Translations under genes and position numbers: made by a program
Notes under the pieces: generated by a model
Told to the model about the DNA's origin: nothing
Seen by the model: the letters and a program-made list of their open reading frames with translations, nothing else
Database searches by the model: none
In this document: positions 8,501 through 16,815 of the stretch, in pieces
How the letters are laid out: each line of letters starts with the position of its first letter
Numbering within the stretch: position 1 is the first letter of the stretch
DNA from: Halorarum halophilum
GTDB lineage: Archaea > Halobacteriota > Halobacteria > Halobacteriales > Haloferacaceae
Reading direction: 5' to 3'
DNA: 64,000 nt
Assembly (NCBI RefSeq): GCF_013401515.1
Contig: NZ_CP058529.1
Coordinates: forward strand, 1,922,001 to 1,986,000

Positions 8501-9159
8501 CGCGGGTGAAGATCTGCGGCGTCACGAACGCGACGGACCTCCAGGCGGTCTCGGAGGCCGGCGCCGACGCCGTCGGCGTCATCGCGGACGTGCCGGTCGA
8601 CACCCCGCGCGAGGTGAACCTCGCGACCGCCGCGGACCTCACGGCCGCGGCGCCGCCGTTCCTCACGACGACGCTCGTCACGATGCCCGTCGAGACCGAG
8701 GACGCCGTCGACGCCGCGCGGCTCGTCGACCCCGACGTGCTCCAGCTCCACGGCGACGACCTCGACGCGACCGACATTGGCTACGTCCGCGCCGAGGCCG
8801 GCGTGAAGGTCGTCCCCGTCGTGGACCACGACGACCCCGACCGCGCCCACGACCTCGACGAGGCGGCCGACGCCATCCTCGTCGACTCGACGACCGAGGG
8901 GGGCGCCGGCGGGACGGGGGAGACGCACGACTGGGAGGCGACCGCCGAACTGGCCCGCGAACTGGTCTCGCCGGTCGTCCTCGCCGGCGGGCTGACGCCC
9001 GAGAACGTCGCGGCCGCGATCTCGACGGTCGAGCCGTTCGCCGTCGACGTCGCCTCCGGCGTCGAGCAGCGCGGCGGCGCGAAGGACCACACCGCTGTCG
9101 CCCGGTTCGTCCGGAACGCGGGCCGGTCGCTTGGCGAGGCGGAGGAGGTCCACGGCTGA
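8497..9159 (+). CDS. trpF: Phosphoribosylanthranilate isomerase
   Basis: 220 residues, a small TIM barrel catalysing the Amadori rearrangement of phosphoribosylanthranilate to CdRP. It opens with M-T-R-V-K-I-C-G-V-T (general base Cys7), has V-L-Q-L-H-G-D at about residue 80, D-S-T-T-E-G-G-A-G-G-T-G phosphate loop at about 130, L-A-G-G-L-T-P-E-N-V at about 165 and V-D-V-A-S-G-V-E at about 187. Start and stop of trpD overlap as ATGA, implying translational coupling. Confidence 0.97.
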   Translation: MTRVKICGVTNATDLQAVSEAGADAVGVIADVPVDTPREVNLATAADLTAAAPPFLTTTLVTMPVETEDAVDAARLVDPDVLQLHGDDLDATDIGYVRAEAGVKVVPVVDHDDPDRAHDLDEAADAILVDSTTEGGAGGTGETHDWEATAELARELVSPVVLAGGLTPENVAAAISTVEPFAVDVASGVEQRGGAKDHTAVARFVRNAGRSLGEAEEVHG

Positions 9160-9193
9160 TGGAGGGAGCCGGTTCGAGCGAGGTGAACTCCTG

Positions 9194-10858
9194 ATGGACC
9201 GCACGCGCGCCGAGTTCGTCGACCTCGTGGAACCCGTCGAGGGGCCGGCGGTCGCCTACGTCACCGCCGCGGTCGACGCCGACGTGGAACCGCTGACCGC
9301 GTACGCCGCGCTCGCGGACCGCGCCTCCCACTCGTTCCTGCTGGAGAGCGCCGGTAAGGTCGCCTCCAGCGACCCGGACGGCGCGTTCTCGCCGAGTTCG
9401 GGCGGCGCAGGTGGAGGGAACGGCTACAACGGCGCCGGCAACCGCGGCGGCGACCCGGACGCCGAGGCGGAACGACACGCCCGCTTCTCGTTCGTCGGCT
9501 ATGACCCCGAGGCGGTCGTCTCCGTCTACCCCGACCGGACCGAGGTGGACCGGCTGGGTCCCGCCGCCGAGTACGTCGAGGTCGGCGGCGACGACGTCGT
9601 CGACCGCGTTCGCGCGGCCCTGCCGGACGCCGAACGGGTCGGCTTCCCCGAGTCGGACCGGCAGACGCTCGACGGCGGGCTGGTGGGCTTTCTGGCCTAC
9701 GACGCGGTGTACGACCTCTGGCTCGAGGAGGTCGGCGTCGACCGGCCCGACCCGGTCGTCCCGGACGCCGAGTTCGTGCTCACGACCCGGACGCTCGCGT
9801 TCGACGACCTTGAGGGGACCGTCCGGCTGGTGTTCACGCCGATCGTCGGCCCCGACGAGGACCCCGGCGCCGTCTACGACGCCCTCGCGGCGGAGGCGGC
9901 GGACGTGGAGGTGACGCTCCGCGCGGCGGAGCCGCCGGAGACGGACGGCATCCGGAAGAGCGGCGAGACCGCCGGACCGCGCGACGCCTACGAGGACGCC
10001 GTCCGCGAGGCGAAGGAGCGCGTCCTCGACGGCGACATCTACCAGGGCGTCGTCTCCCGAACCAGGACGGTCGAGGGCGCGGTGGACGACCTCGCGCTGT
10101 ACGAGTCGCTCAGGGCGGTGAACCCCTCACCGTACATGTACCTCCTGCAACACGGCGACCGGTCGGTCGTCGGCGCCTCCCCCGAGACGCTCGTCTCGGT
10201 CCAGGGCGACCGGATCGTCTCGAACCCCATCGCGGGCACCTGCCCGCGCGGCGCCTCGCCCGTCGAGGACCGGCGGCTCGCCGGCGAGATGCTCGCCGAC
10301 GGCAAGGAGCGCGCCGAGCACACGATGCTCGTCGACCTCGCGCGCAACGACGTCAGGCGCGTCTCCGAGCCAGGGTCGGTCCGGGTCGAGGAGTTCATGA
10401 ACGTCCTGAAGTACAGCCACGTCCAGCACATCGAGTCGACGGTCACGGGGACGCTCGCGGCCGACGCCGACGCGTTCGACGCGACCCGGGCGACGTTCCC
10501 AGCGGGCACCCTGACCGGCGCGCCGAAGGTGCGCGCGATGGAGATCGTCGACGAGCTGGAGCTCGAACCGCGGGGCGTGTACGGCGGCGGCGTCGGCTAC
10601 TACTCGTGGAGCGACGACGCCGACTTCGCCATCGTCATCCGGACCGCGACGGTGGACCACCCGCCGGACGGCCCCGACGAACTCACCGTCCGCGCGGGCG
10701 CCGGTATCGTGGCCGACTCGGACCCGGCGAGCGAGTACGAGGAGACCGAGCAGAAGATGGGCGGCGTACTCGACGCCGTCGAGCGCGCGCTCGTGACGGA
10801 GGACGCGGACTCGGAGGGGCCGGCCACGGCCGTCGCCGAGTCGGAGGCCGAGCGATGA
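9194..10858 (+). CDS. trpE: Anthranilate synthase component I
   Basis: 554 residues. With TrpG it makes anthranilate from chorismate and glutamine. The L-L-E-S motif of the tryptophan feedback site is at about residues 49-52. Chorismate-binding features include I-Y-Q-G-V-V-S-R, N-P-I-A-G-T-C-P-R-G, L-V-D-L-A-R-N-D and G-T-L-T-G-A-P-K. A Gly/Asn/Ser-rich insert at about residues 65-85 separates L-L-E-S from the A-R-F-S-F-V-G-Y strand. The ATG at 9194 is chosen because upstream codons look unconserved. The stop overlaps the trpG start (ATGA). Confidence 0.96.
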   Translation: MDRTRAEFVDLVEPVEGPAVAYVTAAVDADVEPLTAYAALADRASHSFLLESAGKVASSDPDGAFSPSSGGAGGGNGYNGAGNRGGDPDAEAERHARFSFVGYDPEAVVSVYPDRTEVDRLGPAAEYVEVGGDDVVDRVRAALPDAERVGFPESDRQTLDGGLVGFLAYDAVYDLWLEEVGVDRPDPVVPDAEFVLTTRTLAFDDLEGTVRLVFTPIVGPDEDPGAVYDALAAEAADVEVTLRAAEPPETDGIRKSGETAGPRDAYEDAVREAKERVLDGDIYQGVVSRTRTVEGAVDDLALYESLRAVNPSPYMYLLQHGDRSVVGASPETLVSVQGDRIVSNPIAGTCPRGASPVEDRRLAGEMLADGKERAEHTMLVDLARNDVRRVSEPGSVRVEEFMNVLKYSHVQHIESTVTGTLAADADAFDATRATFPAGTLTGAPKVRAMEIVDELELEPRGVYGGGVGYYSWSDDADFAIVIRTATVDHPPDGPDELTVRAGAGIVADSDPASEYEETEQKMGGVLDAVERALVTEDADSEGPATAVAESEAER

Positions 10859-11517
10859 GGGTCACCGTCGTCGACAACTACGACTCGTTCACGTACAACC
10901 TCGTGGAGTACGTGAGCGACCTCGAGATCGACGGCGAGCGTCCGACGATCGAGGTCCTGAAGAACGCCGCCTCGCTCGCCGAGGTCCGCGACACCGACCC
11001 CGACGCGCTGCTCATCAGCCCCGGACCGGGCCACCCGAAGAACGACCGCGACGTCGGCGTGACGATGCCGGTCCTCCGGGAGCTCTCGCCCGAGGTCCCC
11101 ACGCTCGGCGTCTGTCTCGGGCTCGAGGCGGCCGTGTACGAGTACGGCGGGAGCGTCGGGCACGCGCCGGAACCGATCCACGGGAAGGCGTTCCCAGTCG
11201 ACCACGACGGCGCGGGCGTGTTCACGGGGCTGGAGCAGGGGTTCCGTGCCGGGCGCTACCACTCGCTCGTCGCGACGTCGGTCCCCGACTGCTTCGAGGT
11301 GTCGGCGACGACCGACCACCGCGTTCCCGCGGCGGACGCGGACGAACCGGCCGCCTCGCGCTCCGGGGAGCGGGGAGCGTCCGGCGACGCCGAGTCGCTG
11401 GTGATGGGCGTTCGCCACCGCGAGCACCCCATCGAGGCGGTGCAGTTCCACCCGGAGTCGGTGCTCACGGCGGTCGGGCACGACGTGATCCGGAACTTCC
11501 TGATCGAGTGCGTCTGA
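10855..11517 (+). CDS. trpG: Anthranilate synthase component II, glutamine amidotransferase
   Basis: 220 residues, class I amidotransferase that supplies ammonia to TrpE. It starts V-V-D-N-Y-D-S-F-T-Y-N-L, has the oxyanion P-G-P-G-H-P at about residue 57, the nucleophile in G-V-C-L-G-L-E (Cys about 86) and the catalytic His-Glu in Q-F-H-P-E-S-V near the C-terminus. The family usually has G-V-C-L-G-H-Q; the two residues after the glycine differ, but the Cys-His-Glu triad is intact. A low-complexity stretch (A-S-R-S-G-E-R-G-A-S) precedes the last strands. Last gene of the trp operon. Confidence 0.95.
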   Translation: MRVTVVDNYDSFTYNLVEYVSDLEIDGERPTIEVLKNAASLAEVRDTDPDALLISPGPGHPKNDRDVGVTMPVLRELSPEVPTLGVCLGLEAAVYEYGGSVGHAPEPIHGKAFPVDHDGAGVFTGLEQGFRAGRYHSLVATSVPDCFEVSATTDHRVPAADADEPAASRSGERGASGDAESLVMGVRHREHPIEAVQFHPESVLTAVGHDVIRNFLIECV

Positions 11518-11548
11518 GCCCGGTTCGGGGAGGGTTCGCGGTGCTCGC

Positions 11549-11594
11549 GGGGACTGGTAGCTGCGGGGACGTGTAGCTAGGGGACTGCTGGAGC
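11549..11594. repeat. Short degenerate tandem repeat after trpG
   Basis: Three imperfect 15-16 base units beginning GGGGAC and containing TAGCT or TGGAGC stand 32 bases after the trpG stop (11549, 11565, 11580). Further degraded units seem to continue to about 11650. No coding potential is seen. Confidence 0.5.
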
Positions 11595-11694
11595 GAGGAG
11601 CTGGGCGGCTGCGGCGACGATAGCTGGACGACTGCGGGGACGGAGGGCTCCTGGCCGTGATTGGCGCGTTCGGTTCCCGGCGCGTCGACCCGGC

Positions 11695-11904
11695 TCAGAT
11701 GAGGAGCCGCGACACGAGGAGGAACGCGCCGACGCCGATGCCGGCGATGAGCGCGATCTTCCAGGCGATCCGCAGCGCGATTCGACTCACGAGCAGGACC
11801 GCGAGGAACGCCACGATGGCGAGGAACAGCTGCCCGAGCGTCGTGTCGAACAGCGCCGGGTACTGGAGTACCGCGCCGAAGACCTGTACGATTTCTGTGA
11901 CCAT
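11695..11904 (-). CDS. Small two-helix membrane protein
   Basis: 69 residues from the ATG at 11902-11904. A short amphipathic N-terminus leads to a hydrophobic helix at about residues 23-42, a basic turn (R-I-A-L-R-I-A-W-K) and a second helix at about 50-68. The protein ends within the membrane segment. No family is recognised. It is convergent with the trp operon. Confidence 0.65.
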   Translation of the reverse strand: MVTEIVQVFGAVLQYPALFDTTLGQLFLAIVAFLAVLLVSRIALRIAWKIALIAGIGVGAFLLVSRLLI

Positions 11905-12055
11905 GCCGACCTCGTACGCAGTCCACACACATACCGCTTGCCCCTCCAGTACCGACGGATGATAACCAGACGTGTGCGACACTGCACCCCGTTCACGTCG
12001 ACGGGTTTCCAGTCGAACCGCAAGACGGCGTAACTTTCGCTGCGCTCTGCACACT

Positions 12056-12061
12056 CTTATA
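12056..12061 (+). promoter_or_regulatory. TATA-like box for the nrdJ transcript
   Basis: CTTATA stands 228 bases before the nrdJ ATG, in a stretch otherwise GC-rich. Transcription from it would begin near 12085 and give a leader of about 200 bases before nrdJ, long for a haloarchaeon. Confidence 0.45.
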
Positions 12062-12102
12062 CCCCGCCGCGTTGTATCCCCACACAGACTCGGAGTCGAA
12101 CG

Positions 12103-12209
12103 CCCCACAGGGGTGCCGCCGGGAAGTGGCCACCCCAACTGCGGTTGAATTAGCACAACTGAACCGGAACCCACACGGTTATGAACGTGGGTCCGGAAGC
12201 GAACTTCCG
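12103..12209 (+). promoter_or_regulatory. Structured leader of nrdJ, possible attenuator or riboswitch
   Basis: Several stems can form. GGGGTG (12110-12115) pairs with CACCCC (12131-12136), or CCCC (12103-12106) with GGGG. CCGGAACCCAC (12164-12174) pairs with GTGGGTCCGG (12187-12196). CGGAAG-CGAA-CTTCCG (12194-12209) is a perfect six-base hairpin sharing bases with the preceding stem, so the two are mutually exclusive. Since nrdJ needs adenosylcobalamin, a B12-responsive device is a tempting inference, but I cannot match the cobalamin consensus by eye. Confidence 0.4.
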
Positions 12210-12220
12210 TCCCAACACCC

Positions 12221-12292
12221 ATGGAAACAACGCACGCCATCATCGAATTCGCCCGGAATCGAGGCCACGCCGGGGAGGAGCGCGACGAATGA
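12221..12292 (+). CDS. Tiny leader reading frame coupled to nrdJ
   Basis: 23 codons from the ATG at 12221, beginning M-E-T-T-H-A-I-I-E-F-A-R and ending E-E-R-D-E. Its TGA overlaps the nrdJ ATG (ATGA), the same coupling used in the trp operon. It starts 12 bases after the CGGAAG/CTTCCG hairpin. Third-position GC is moderately high. It could be a regulatory leader peptide or a small protein; alternatively it is chance. An in-frame nrdJ start further upstream at 12181 is less likely. Confidence 0.4.
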   Translation: METTHAIIEFARNRGHAGEERDE

Positions 12293-15200
12293 GTCGCGCG
12301 GACCTCGGCGCCGACGAACTCGACCTGCCGATCAAGCGCACCGAGGGGGAGACCCTCCGGGAGCGACTCACCGGCAACGCCTACGACAACATTCTACCCG
12401 CCCGCTACCTCCGCAAGGACGCCGACGGTACCCTCACCGAGACCCAGGAGGAGCTGTTCGTCCGCGTCGCGCGCAACATCGCGCTCGCCGAGGCCGTCTA
12501 CGAGGCCGAGAAGCGCGACGTCGAGGTGACGGTCACGCCCGACCAGCTGAAGCCCGGCCACCCGCGCCGCGACGAACTCGCCGAGGAGGTCTTCGGAAAG
12601 GGCGTCTCGCCGGAGGACGACGCCGAGACGACCCTCTCCGTCTACAACGTCAACAAGTTCGCCTACGACACCGTCGTCCCCGAACTCCCCGAGGAGATCG
12701 CGGCCCACGTCCGCGAGGTCGCCGACGAGTTCCAGGAGCTGATGGAGCGGCTCTCGTTCATGCCGAACTCGCCCACGCTGATGAACGCCGGCGACGAGCT
12801 CCAGCAGCTCTCGGCCTGCTTCGTCGACTCGCCCGGCGACGACATCGACGACATCCACCAGACGGCCAAGGAGGCCGCCCAGGTGTTCCAGTCCGGCGGC
12901 GGCATGGGCTACGCGTTCTGGAAGCTCCGCCCGTACGGCGACGCGGTCGGCTCCACCGGCGGCATCGCCTCCGGGCCGATCACGTTCATGCGGACGTTCG
13001 ACCAGATGTGCGAGACCATCGCGCAGGGCGGCGCCCGCCGCGGCGCCCAGATGGGCGTCATGCGCGTCTCGCACCCGGACGTCATCCAGTTCATCCACGC
13101 GAAGAACAAGGACGTCTCGCTGGCGAACTCGCTGCGGCTCAACGACCCGGACGACTACACGCACACGAGCTTCGCCGACGCGCTGGACGAGGCACGCGAG
13201 CTGATCGACGAGGACGGCAAGGTCCCGAAGCACCTCCGGAACGCCGTCGAGGGCCACCTCTCGAACTTCAACATCTCCGTCGGGGTCACCGACGACTTCA
13301 TGGAGGCGCTCCAGGCCGGCGAGGAGTTCACGTTCACGAACCCGCGCACGGAGGAACCCCACGTCGCGACGCCCGAGACGAAGGAGCTGTACGACATGTT
13401 CGGCCTCGGCGAGCACGTCGAGGTCGGCGAGGTCCTCTCGGTCCCCGCCGAGGAGATCTGGGAGCACATCGTCGCCGGCGCCCACGAGAATGGCGAGCCG
13501 GGGATCGTCTACCTCGAGCGCATCAACAAGCTCCACAGCTTCGACGTGGAGGAGCATCCGGAGCACCGCATCCTCGCGACGAACCCCTGCGGCGAGCAGC
13601 CCCTCGAGGAGTACGAGGCGTGCAACCTCGGCCACATCAACCTCTCGACGCTCGCGGCGATGGACGCGCCCGACTGGCGCGTCTGGAGCGAGGAGCACGA
13701 GGACGAGTTCGACTCCCGCGAGGAGGCCATCGAGGCGTTCCTCGAGGACGCGATGGACTGGGAGGCGTTCGACCACCGCATCGCCTACGGCACCCGGTTC
13801 CTCGAGAACGTCGTGACGATGTCGGACTTCCCGGTGCCCGAGATCGAGCGGAAGGTCCGCGAGATGCGGAAGATCGGCCTCGGCGTCATGGGCCTCGCAC
13901 AGCTGTACATCCAGCTCGGCGTCCGCTACGGGAGCGACGTGGGCAATGAGATCGCCCGCCAGCTCATGACCCACATCAACCACGGCTCGAAGTGGACCTC
14001 CCACACCCTCGCCGAGCAGCGCGGTTCGTTCGACGACTGGGAGGACTCGAAGTACGCGAACCCGACCGAGTACCCCGAGTGGTTCGAACAGTACGTCGGC
14101 GAGGACCCCGAGAAGTGGGCCGACGGCTTCCCCATCCGCAACCACAACACGACGACCATCGCCCCGACGGGGACGACCTCGATGGTCGGCAACACCACGG
14201 GCGGCTGCGAGCCCATTTACAACGTCGCCTACTACAAGAACGTCTCCGACGACGTGCAGGGCGACGAGATGCTCGTGGAGTTCGACGACTACTTCCTCCG
14301 GACGCTGGAGGCCAACGACATCGACGTCGAGGCCGTGAAGAAGGAGGCCCAGGACCAGATGGCGAACAACGAGTTCGACGGCGTCGACGGGCTGGAGACG
14401 GTCCCGGACGCCATCGGCGAGCTGTTCGTCGTCACCGGCGACCTCACGGCGCGGGACCACGCGGGCGTGCAGGTCGCCTGCCAGGCCGGCGTCGACTCGG
14501 CCATCTCGAAGACGGTGAACGCGCCGAACGACTCGACGGTCGAGGACGCCGCCGAGGTGTTCGAGTACATCTACGAGCACGGCGGCAAGGGCGTCACCTA
14601 CTACCGCGACGGCACCCGCTCGAAGCAGGTGCTCACGACCCGCGCGGACAACGCGGAGTTCGCCGACGAGAGCGAGGCCGCCGAGGCGCTCGTCGCGCAG
14701 ATCTCCGAGGTGTTCGGCGGCATCGAGGGCTTCCTCGAGAACGAGGAGGTTCGCGCCGCGGTCGACGCGGAGGTCGAGGGCCTGCTGGAGGCCGCCGACT
14801 CCGACACGCCGACGATCGACTACACCGAGAAGCGCCCGCGGCCGGACTCGCTGCGCGGCATCACCCAGCTCATCCAGACGGGCTACGGGAAGGTGTACGT
14901 CACCATCAACGAGGACCCGGCGACGGGCGAGCCGTTCGAGCTGTTCGCCAACATCGGCCACTCGGGCGGGTTCACCAACTCCTTCACGGAGTCGCTGGCG
15001 AAGGTCATCTCGACCGCCCTGCGCTCGGGCGTCGACCCGAGCGAGATCGTGGACGAGCTCCAGGGCACCCGTAGCCCGAAGGTCGCCTGGGACAAGGGCG
15101 AGCAGATCCAGTCGATCCCGGACGCCATCGGCACCGCGCTCCGCCGGTACCTCGACGACGAGGTGGACAAGGGCTACCCGGACCAGCAGCGCCTCGACGA

Positions 15201-15426
15201 CATCGACGAGAGCGCTTCGAGCGCGGACGCGCCGGAGCCGGACGGCGGTGCCGAGACGGCCGACTCGGCCCGCGAACCCGGCCCAGGTGCGGCGGGCTCG
15301 GACGACGCGGTGGACGAGCTCATCGCGAACGGCGAGTCGCCTGAGTGCCCGGACTGCGGCAGCATGACGCTGTACTACTCCGAGGGCTGCAAGACGTGCG
15401 AGTCCTGCGGCTGGTCGGAGTGCTAG
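12289..15426 (+). CDS. nrdJ: Adenosylcobalamin-dependent ribonucleoside-diphosphate reductase (class II)
   Basis: 1045 residues. It reduces ribonucleotides to deoxyribonucleotides using a cobalamin-derived thiyl radical, without oxygen dependence. The substrate cysteine is in L-S-A-C-F-V-D-S (Cys177). The active loop N-P-C-G-E-Q (Cys434, Glu436) is followed by E-A-C-N-L-G-H-I-N-L. The phosphate site is at A-P-T-G-T-T-S (about residue 625). The C-terminus has an acidic linker and a four-cysteine zinc ribbon (C-P-D-C, C-E-S-C) with a terminal Cys that can serve in re-reduction. No intein is present. GGGGAGGAG at 12272-12280 is a good ribosome-binding site for the ATG at 12289. Confidence 0.96.
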   Translation: MSRADLGADELDLPIKRTEGETLRERLTGNAYDNILPARYLRKDADGTLTETQEELFVRVARNIALAEAVYEAEKRDVEVTVTPDQLKPGHPRRDELAEEVFGKGVSPEDDAETTLSVYNVNKFAYDTVVPELPEEIAAHVREVADEFQELMERLSFMPNSPTLMNAGDELQQLSACFVDSPGDDIDDIHQTAKEAAQVFQSGGGMGYAFWKLRPYGDAVGSTGGIASGPITFMRTFDQMCETIAQGGARRGAQMGVMRVSHPDVIQFIHAKNKDVSLANSLRLNDPDDYTHTSFADALDEARELIDEDGKVPKHLRNAVEGHLSNFNISVGVTDDFMEALQAGEEFTFTNPRTEEPHVATPETKELYDMFGLGEHVEVGEVLSVPAEEIWEHIVAGAHENGEPGIVYLERINKLHSFDVEEHPEHRILATNPCGEQPLEEYEACNLGHINLSTLAAMDAPDWRVWSEEHEDEFDSREEAIEAFLEDAMDWEAFDHRIAYGTRFLENVVTMSDFPVPEIERKVREMRKIGLGVMGLAQLYIQLGVRYGSDVGNEIARQLMTHINHGSKWTSHTLAEQRGSFDDWEDSKYANPTEYPEWFEQYVGEDPEKWADGFPIRNHNTTTIAPTGTTSMVGNTTGGCEPIYNVAYYKNVSDDVQGDEMLVEFDDYFLRTLEANDIDVEAVKKEAQDQMANNEFDGVDGLETVPDAIGELFVVTGDLTARDHAGVQVACQAGVDSAISKTVNAPNDSTVEDAAEVFEYIYEHGGKGVTYYRDGTRSKQVLTTRADNAEFADESEAAEALVAQISEVFGGIEGFLENEEVRAAVDAEVEGLLEAADSDTPTIDYTEKRPRPDSLRGITQLIQTGYGKVYVTINEDPATGEPFELFANIGHSGGFTNSFTESLAKVISTALRSGVDPSEIVDELQGTRSPKVAWDKGEQIQSIPDAIGTALRRYLDDEVDKGYPDQQRLDDIDESASSADAPEPDGGAETADSAREPGPGAAGSDDAVDELIANGESPECPDCGSMTLYYSEGCKTCESCGWSEC

Positions 15427-15740
15427 TCTAGGTTCGAGTGTTCGCGGGTTCCTCTTCGTCTTCTCGTTTCATCCACGGTTTGGCCGGGAGCCTTCACTCC
15501 GCGGTTCGGAGCGGCTCGAAAGCCCCCAGTTTCTGCGCGAAGGCGGACGACGCAAGCACCGCAGGAGCGAGACGGAGTTCTCGTGAGCGCAGCGAGGTCC
15601 CCGAGCCGACAGCTGCGGGGGCTTCCAAGTCGTTCCCGGTTCACGCGGTCACAGTAGCAGAATCGACCCAGAATACCGACTCAGCGCAGTAACCGAAGAG
15701 GACCGAAGCCATCATGGTGCCAGTCGAACACCCAAAGCAC
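15427..15740. other. Intergenic region with a repeat-related element
   Basis: These 314 bases between nrdJ and idi hold no credible gene. The centre is the inverted-repeat element at 15517-15626; the remainder is mixed sequence with a possible weak promoter near 15670-15700 for idi. Confidence 0.6.
15517..15626. repeat. Variant copy A of the GGGGGCTTTCC element
   Basis: The left end reads CGAAAGCCCCCAG and the right end CTGCGGGGGCTTCC, so both borders carry the same (3'-type) end in opposite orientation. The interior shares AGCACCGCAG (15555-15564) and a GAGCGCAGCGAG purine-rich stretch with copies D and E. The GTGGGACTGAAAGGGG start is absent. Confidence 0.6.
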
Positions 15741-16337
15741 ATGAGCACGGACGACGCCGGCGCGCCAGCCGACGCCGGGGGCGACGCGGCCGGGGAGACG
15801 GAGCATCGGAACGCGCTCCAGGACGTCATCGCGGTCGACGCCGACGACGAGAAGGAGGGCGTAGTGAACCGCCTCGAGGCCCACACAGGGGACGGCATCC
15901 GACACCGGGCGTTCACCTGCCTCGTCTTCGACCAGGACGGACGCATCCTGCTGGGCCAGCGCGCGCCCGGCAAGCGGCTCTGGGGGACCTACTGGGACGG
16001 CACCGTCGCCTCCCACCCCGTCGAGGGGCAGACGCAGAAGGATGCCACTCGCCAGCGGCTCGAGGAGGAACTCGGCATCACCCCCGACCAGTACGGCGAG
16101 GTGCGCGTCACGGACAAGTTCGAGTACAAGCGCTACTTCGAGAACGCCGGGCTGGAGTGGGAGGTGTGCTCCGTGCTGAAGGTGACCCTCGAGGACGACG
16201 GACTCGACCCCGATGAGGAGGAGATCGCCGGCCTGCTGTGGGCCGACTACGAGCACCTCCACGAGCACCCCGAGTGGTACCGCCAACTGCGGCTCTGCCC
16301 GTGGTTCGAGATCGCGATGCGCCGTGACTTCGAGTAA
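15741..16337 (+). CDS. idi: Isopentenyl-diphosphate delta-isomerase, type I
   Basis: 198 residues, Nudix fold. It interconverts IPP and DMAPP for archaeal lipids and carotenoids. The active cysteine is in F-T-C-L-V-F-D, the second motif W-D-G-T-V-A-S-H-P-V-E-G follows, and the metal-binding Nudix helix is R-L-E-E-E-L-G-I. The core aromatic W-E-V-C-S-V and the C-terminal C-P-W-F-E-I-A are family features. The ATG at 15741 is chosen to give the usual short acidic arm; an in-frame ATG at 15714 is possible. Its last 14 bases overlap the next gene. Confidence 0.93.
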   Translation: MSTDDAGAPADAGGDAAGETEHRNALQDVIAVDADDEKEGVVNRLEAHTGDGIRHRAFTCLVFDQDGRILLGQRAPGKRLWGTYWDGTVASHPVEGQTQKDATRQRLEEELGITPDQYGEVRVTDKFEYKRYFENAGLEWEVCSVLKVTLEDDGLDPDEEEIAGLLWADYEHLHEHPEWYRQLRLCPWFEIAMRRDFE

Positions 16338-16767
16338 CGACCGCGACCCCGAAGCGACGCTCGTTCTCCCGACCCCCGTCCGCGAGACGCTCCACGAACG
16401 CGCGACCGACGGCGCACCCGAGGAGGTGTGCGGCGTGCTCGTCGGCCGGCGGGGCGCTCACGAACCCTTCAGGCCCGACCGCGTTCAGGAGGCGATCCCC
16501 GTCCCGAACGTCGCCGCCTCGCCCCGAACGCGGTACGAACTCGACCCGGCCGAGACCCTGTCGGTCGTCGAAGGCGCGGAGGCCGCCGGGGACGACGTGG
16601 TCGGCTTCTACCACAGCCACCCTCGCGGCCCGATCGAACCGTCCCCGACCGACCGCGAGCGTGCGACGTGGACCGGATACGTCTACACCATCGTCTCGCC
16701 CGACGACCTAGCGGCGTACCGCTGGACCGGCGACGAGTTCCGACGGCTCCGGGTCGAAACGCCGTAG
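16324..16767 (+). CDS. JAMM/MPN+ metalloprotease-like protein
   Basis: 147 residues from the GTG at 16324, inside the end of idi. It shows E-E-V-C-G-V-L-V-G (metal-polarising Glu) and the complete JAMM signature H-S-H-P-R-G followed by S-P-T-D (H-x-H, seven residues, S-x-x-D). Archaeal JAMM proteins remove ubiquitin-like SAMP modifiers or process sulfur carriers, so a desampylase role is a reasonable inference. The overlap with idi implies co-transcription. The stop codon lies within a short DNA duplication. Confidence 0.88.
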   Translation: MTSSNDRDPEATLVLPTPVRETLHERATDGAPEEVCGVLVGRRGAHEPFRPDRVQEAIPVPNVAASPRTRYELDPAETLSVVEGAEAAGDDVVGFYHSHPRGPIEPSPTDRERATWTGYVYTIVSPDDLAAYRWTGDEFRRLRVETP

Positions 16768-16793
16768 TCGCCTCGGGTCGAAACGCCGTAGTC
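16751..16793. repeat. 24-base tandem duplication over the JAMM gene stop codon
   Basis: GGGTCGAAACGCCGTAGTC occurs at 16751-16769 and again at 16775-16793, separated by GCCTC. The first copy encodes the last residues and stop of the JAMM gene; the second is non-coding. This looks like a recent replication-slippage duplication. Confidence 0.85.
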
Positions 16794-16815
16794 CCCCCGG
16801 CACCGAGTCGGAGGT

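Noticed and set aside
12085-12200. Cobalamin riboswitch called outright
   Set aside because: Structure and biology fit, but I cannot align the conserved core by eye. Kept only as a structured leader.
12181-12288. N-terminal extension of NrdJ from the ATG at 12181
   Set aside because: The extra residues are Arg/His/Pro-rich and unlike NrdJ; a strong ribosome-binding site precedes the ATG at 12289, and the hairpins overlap the extension.
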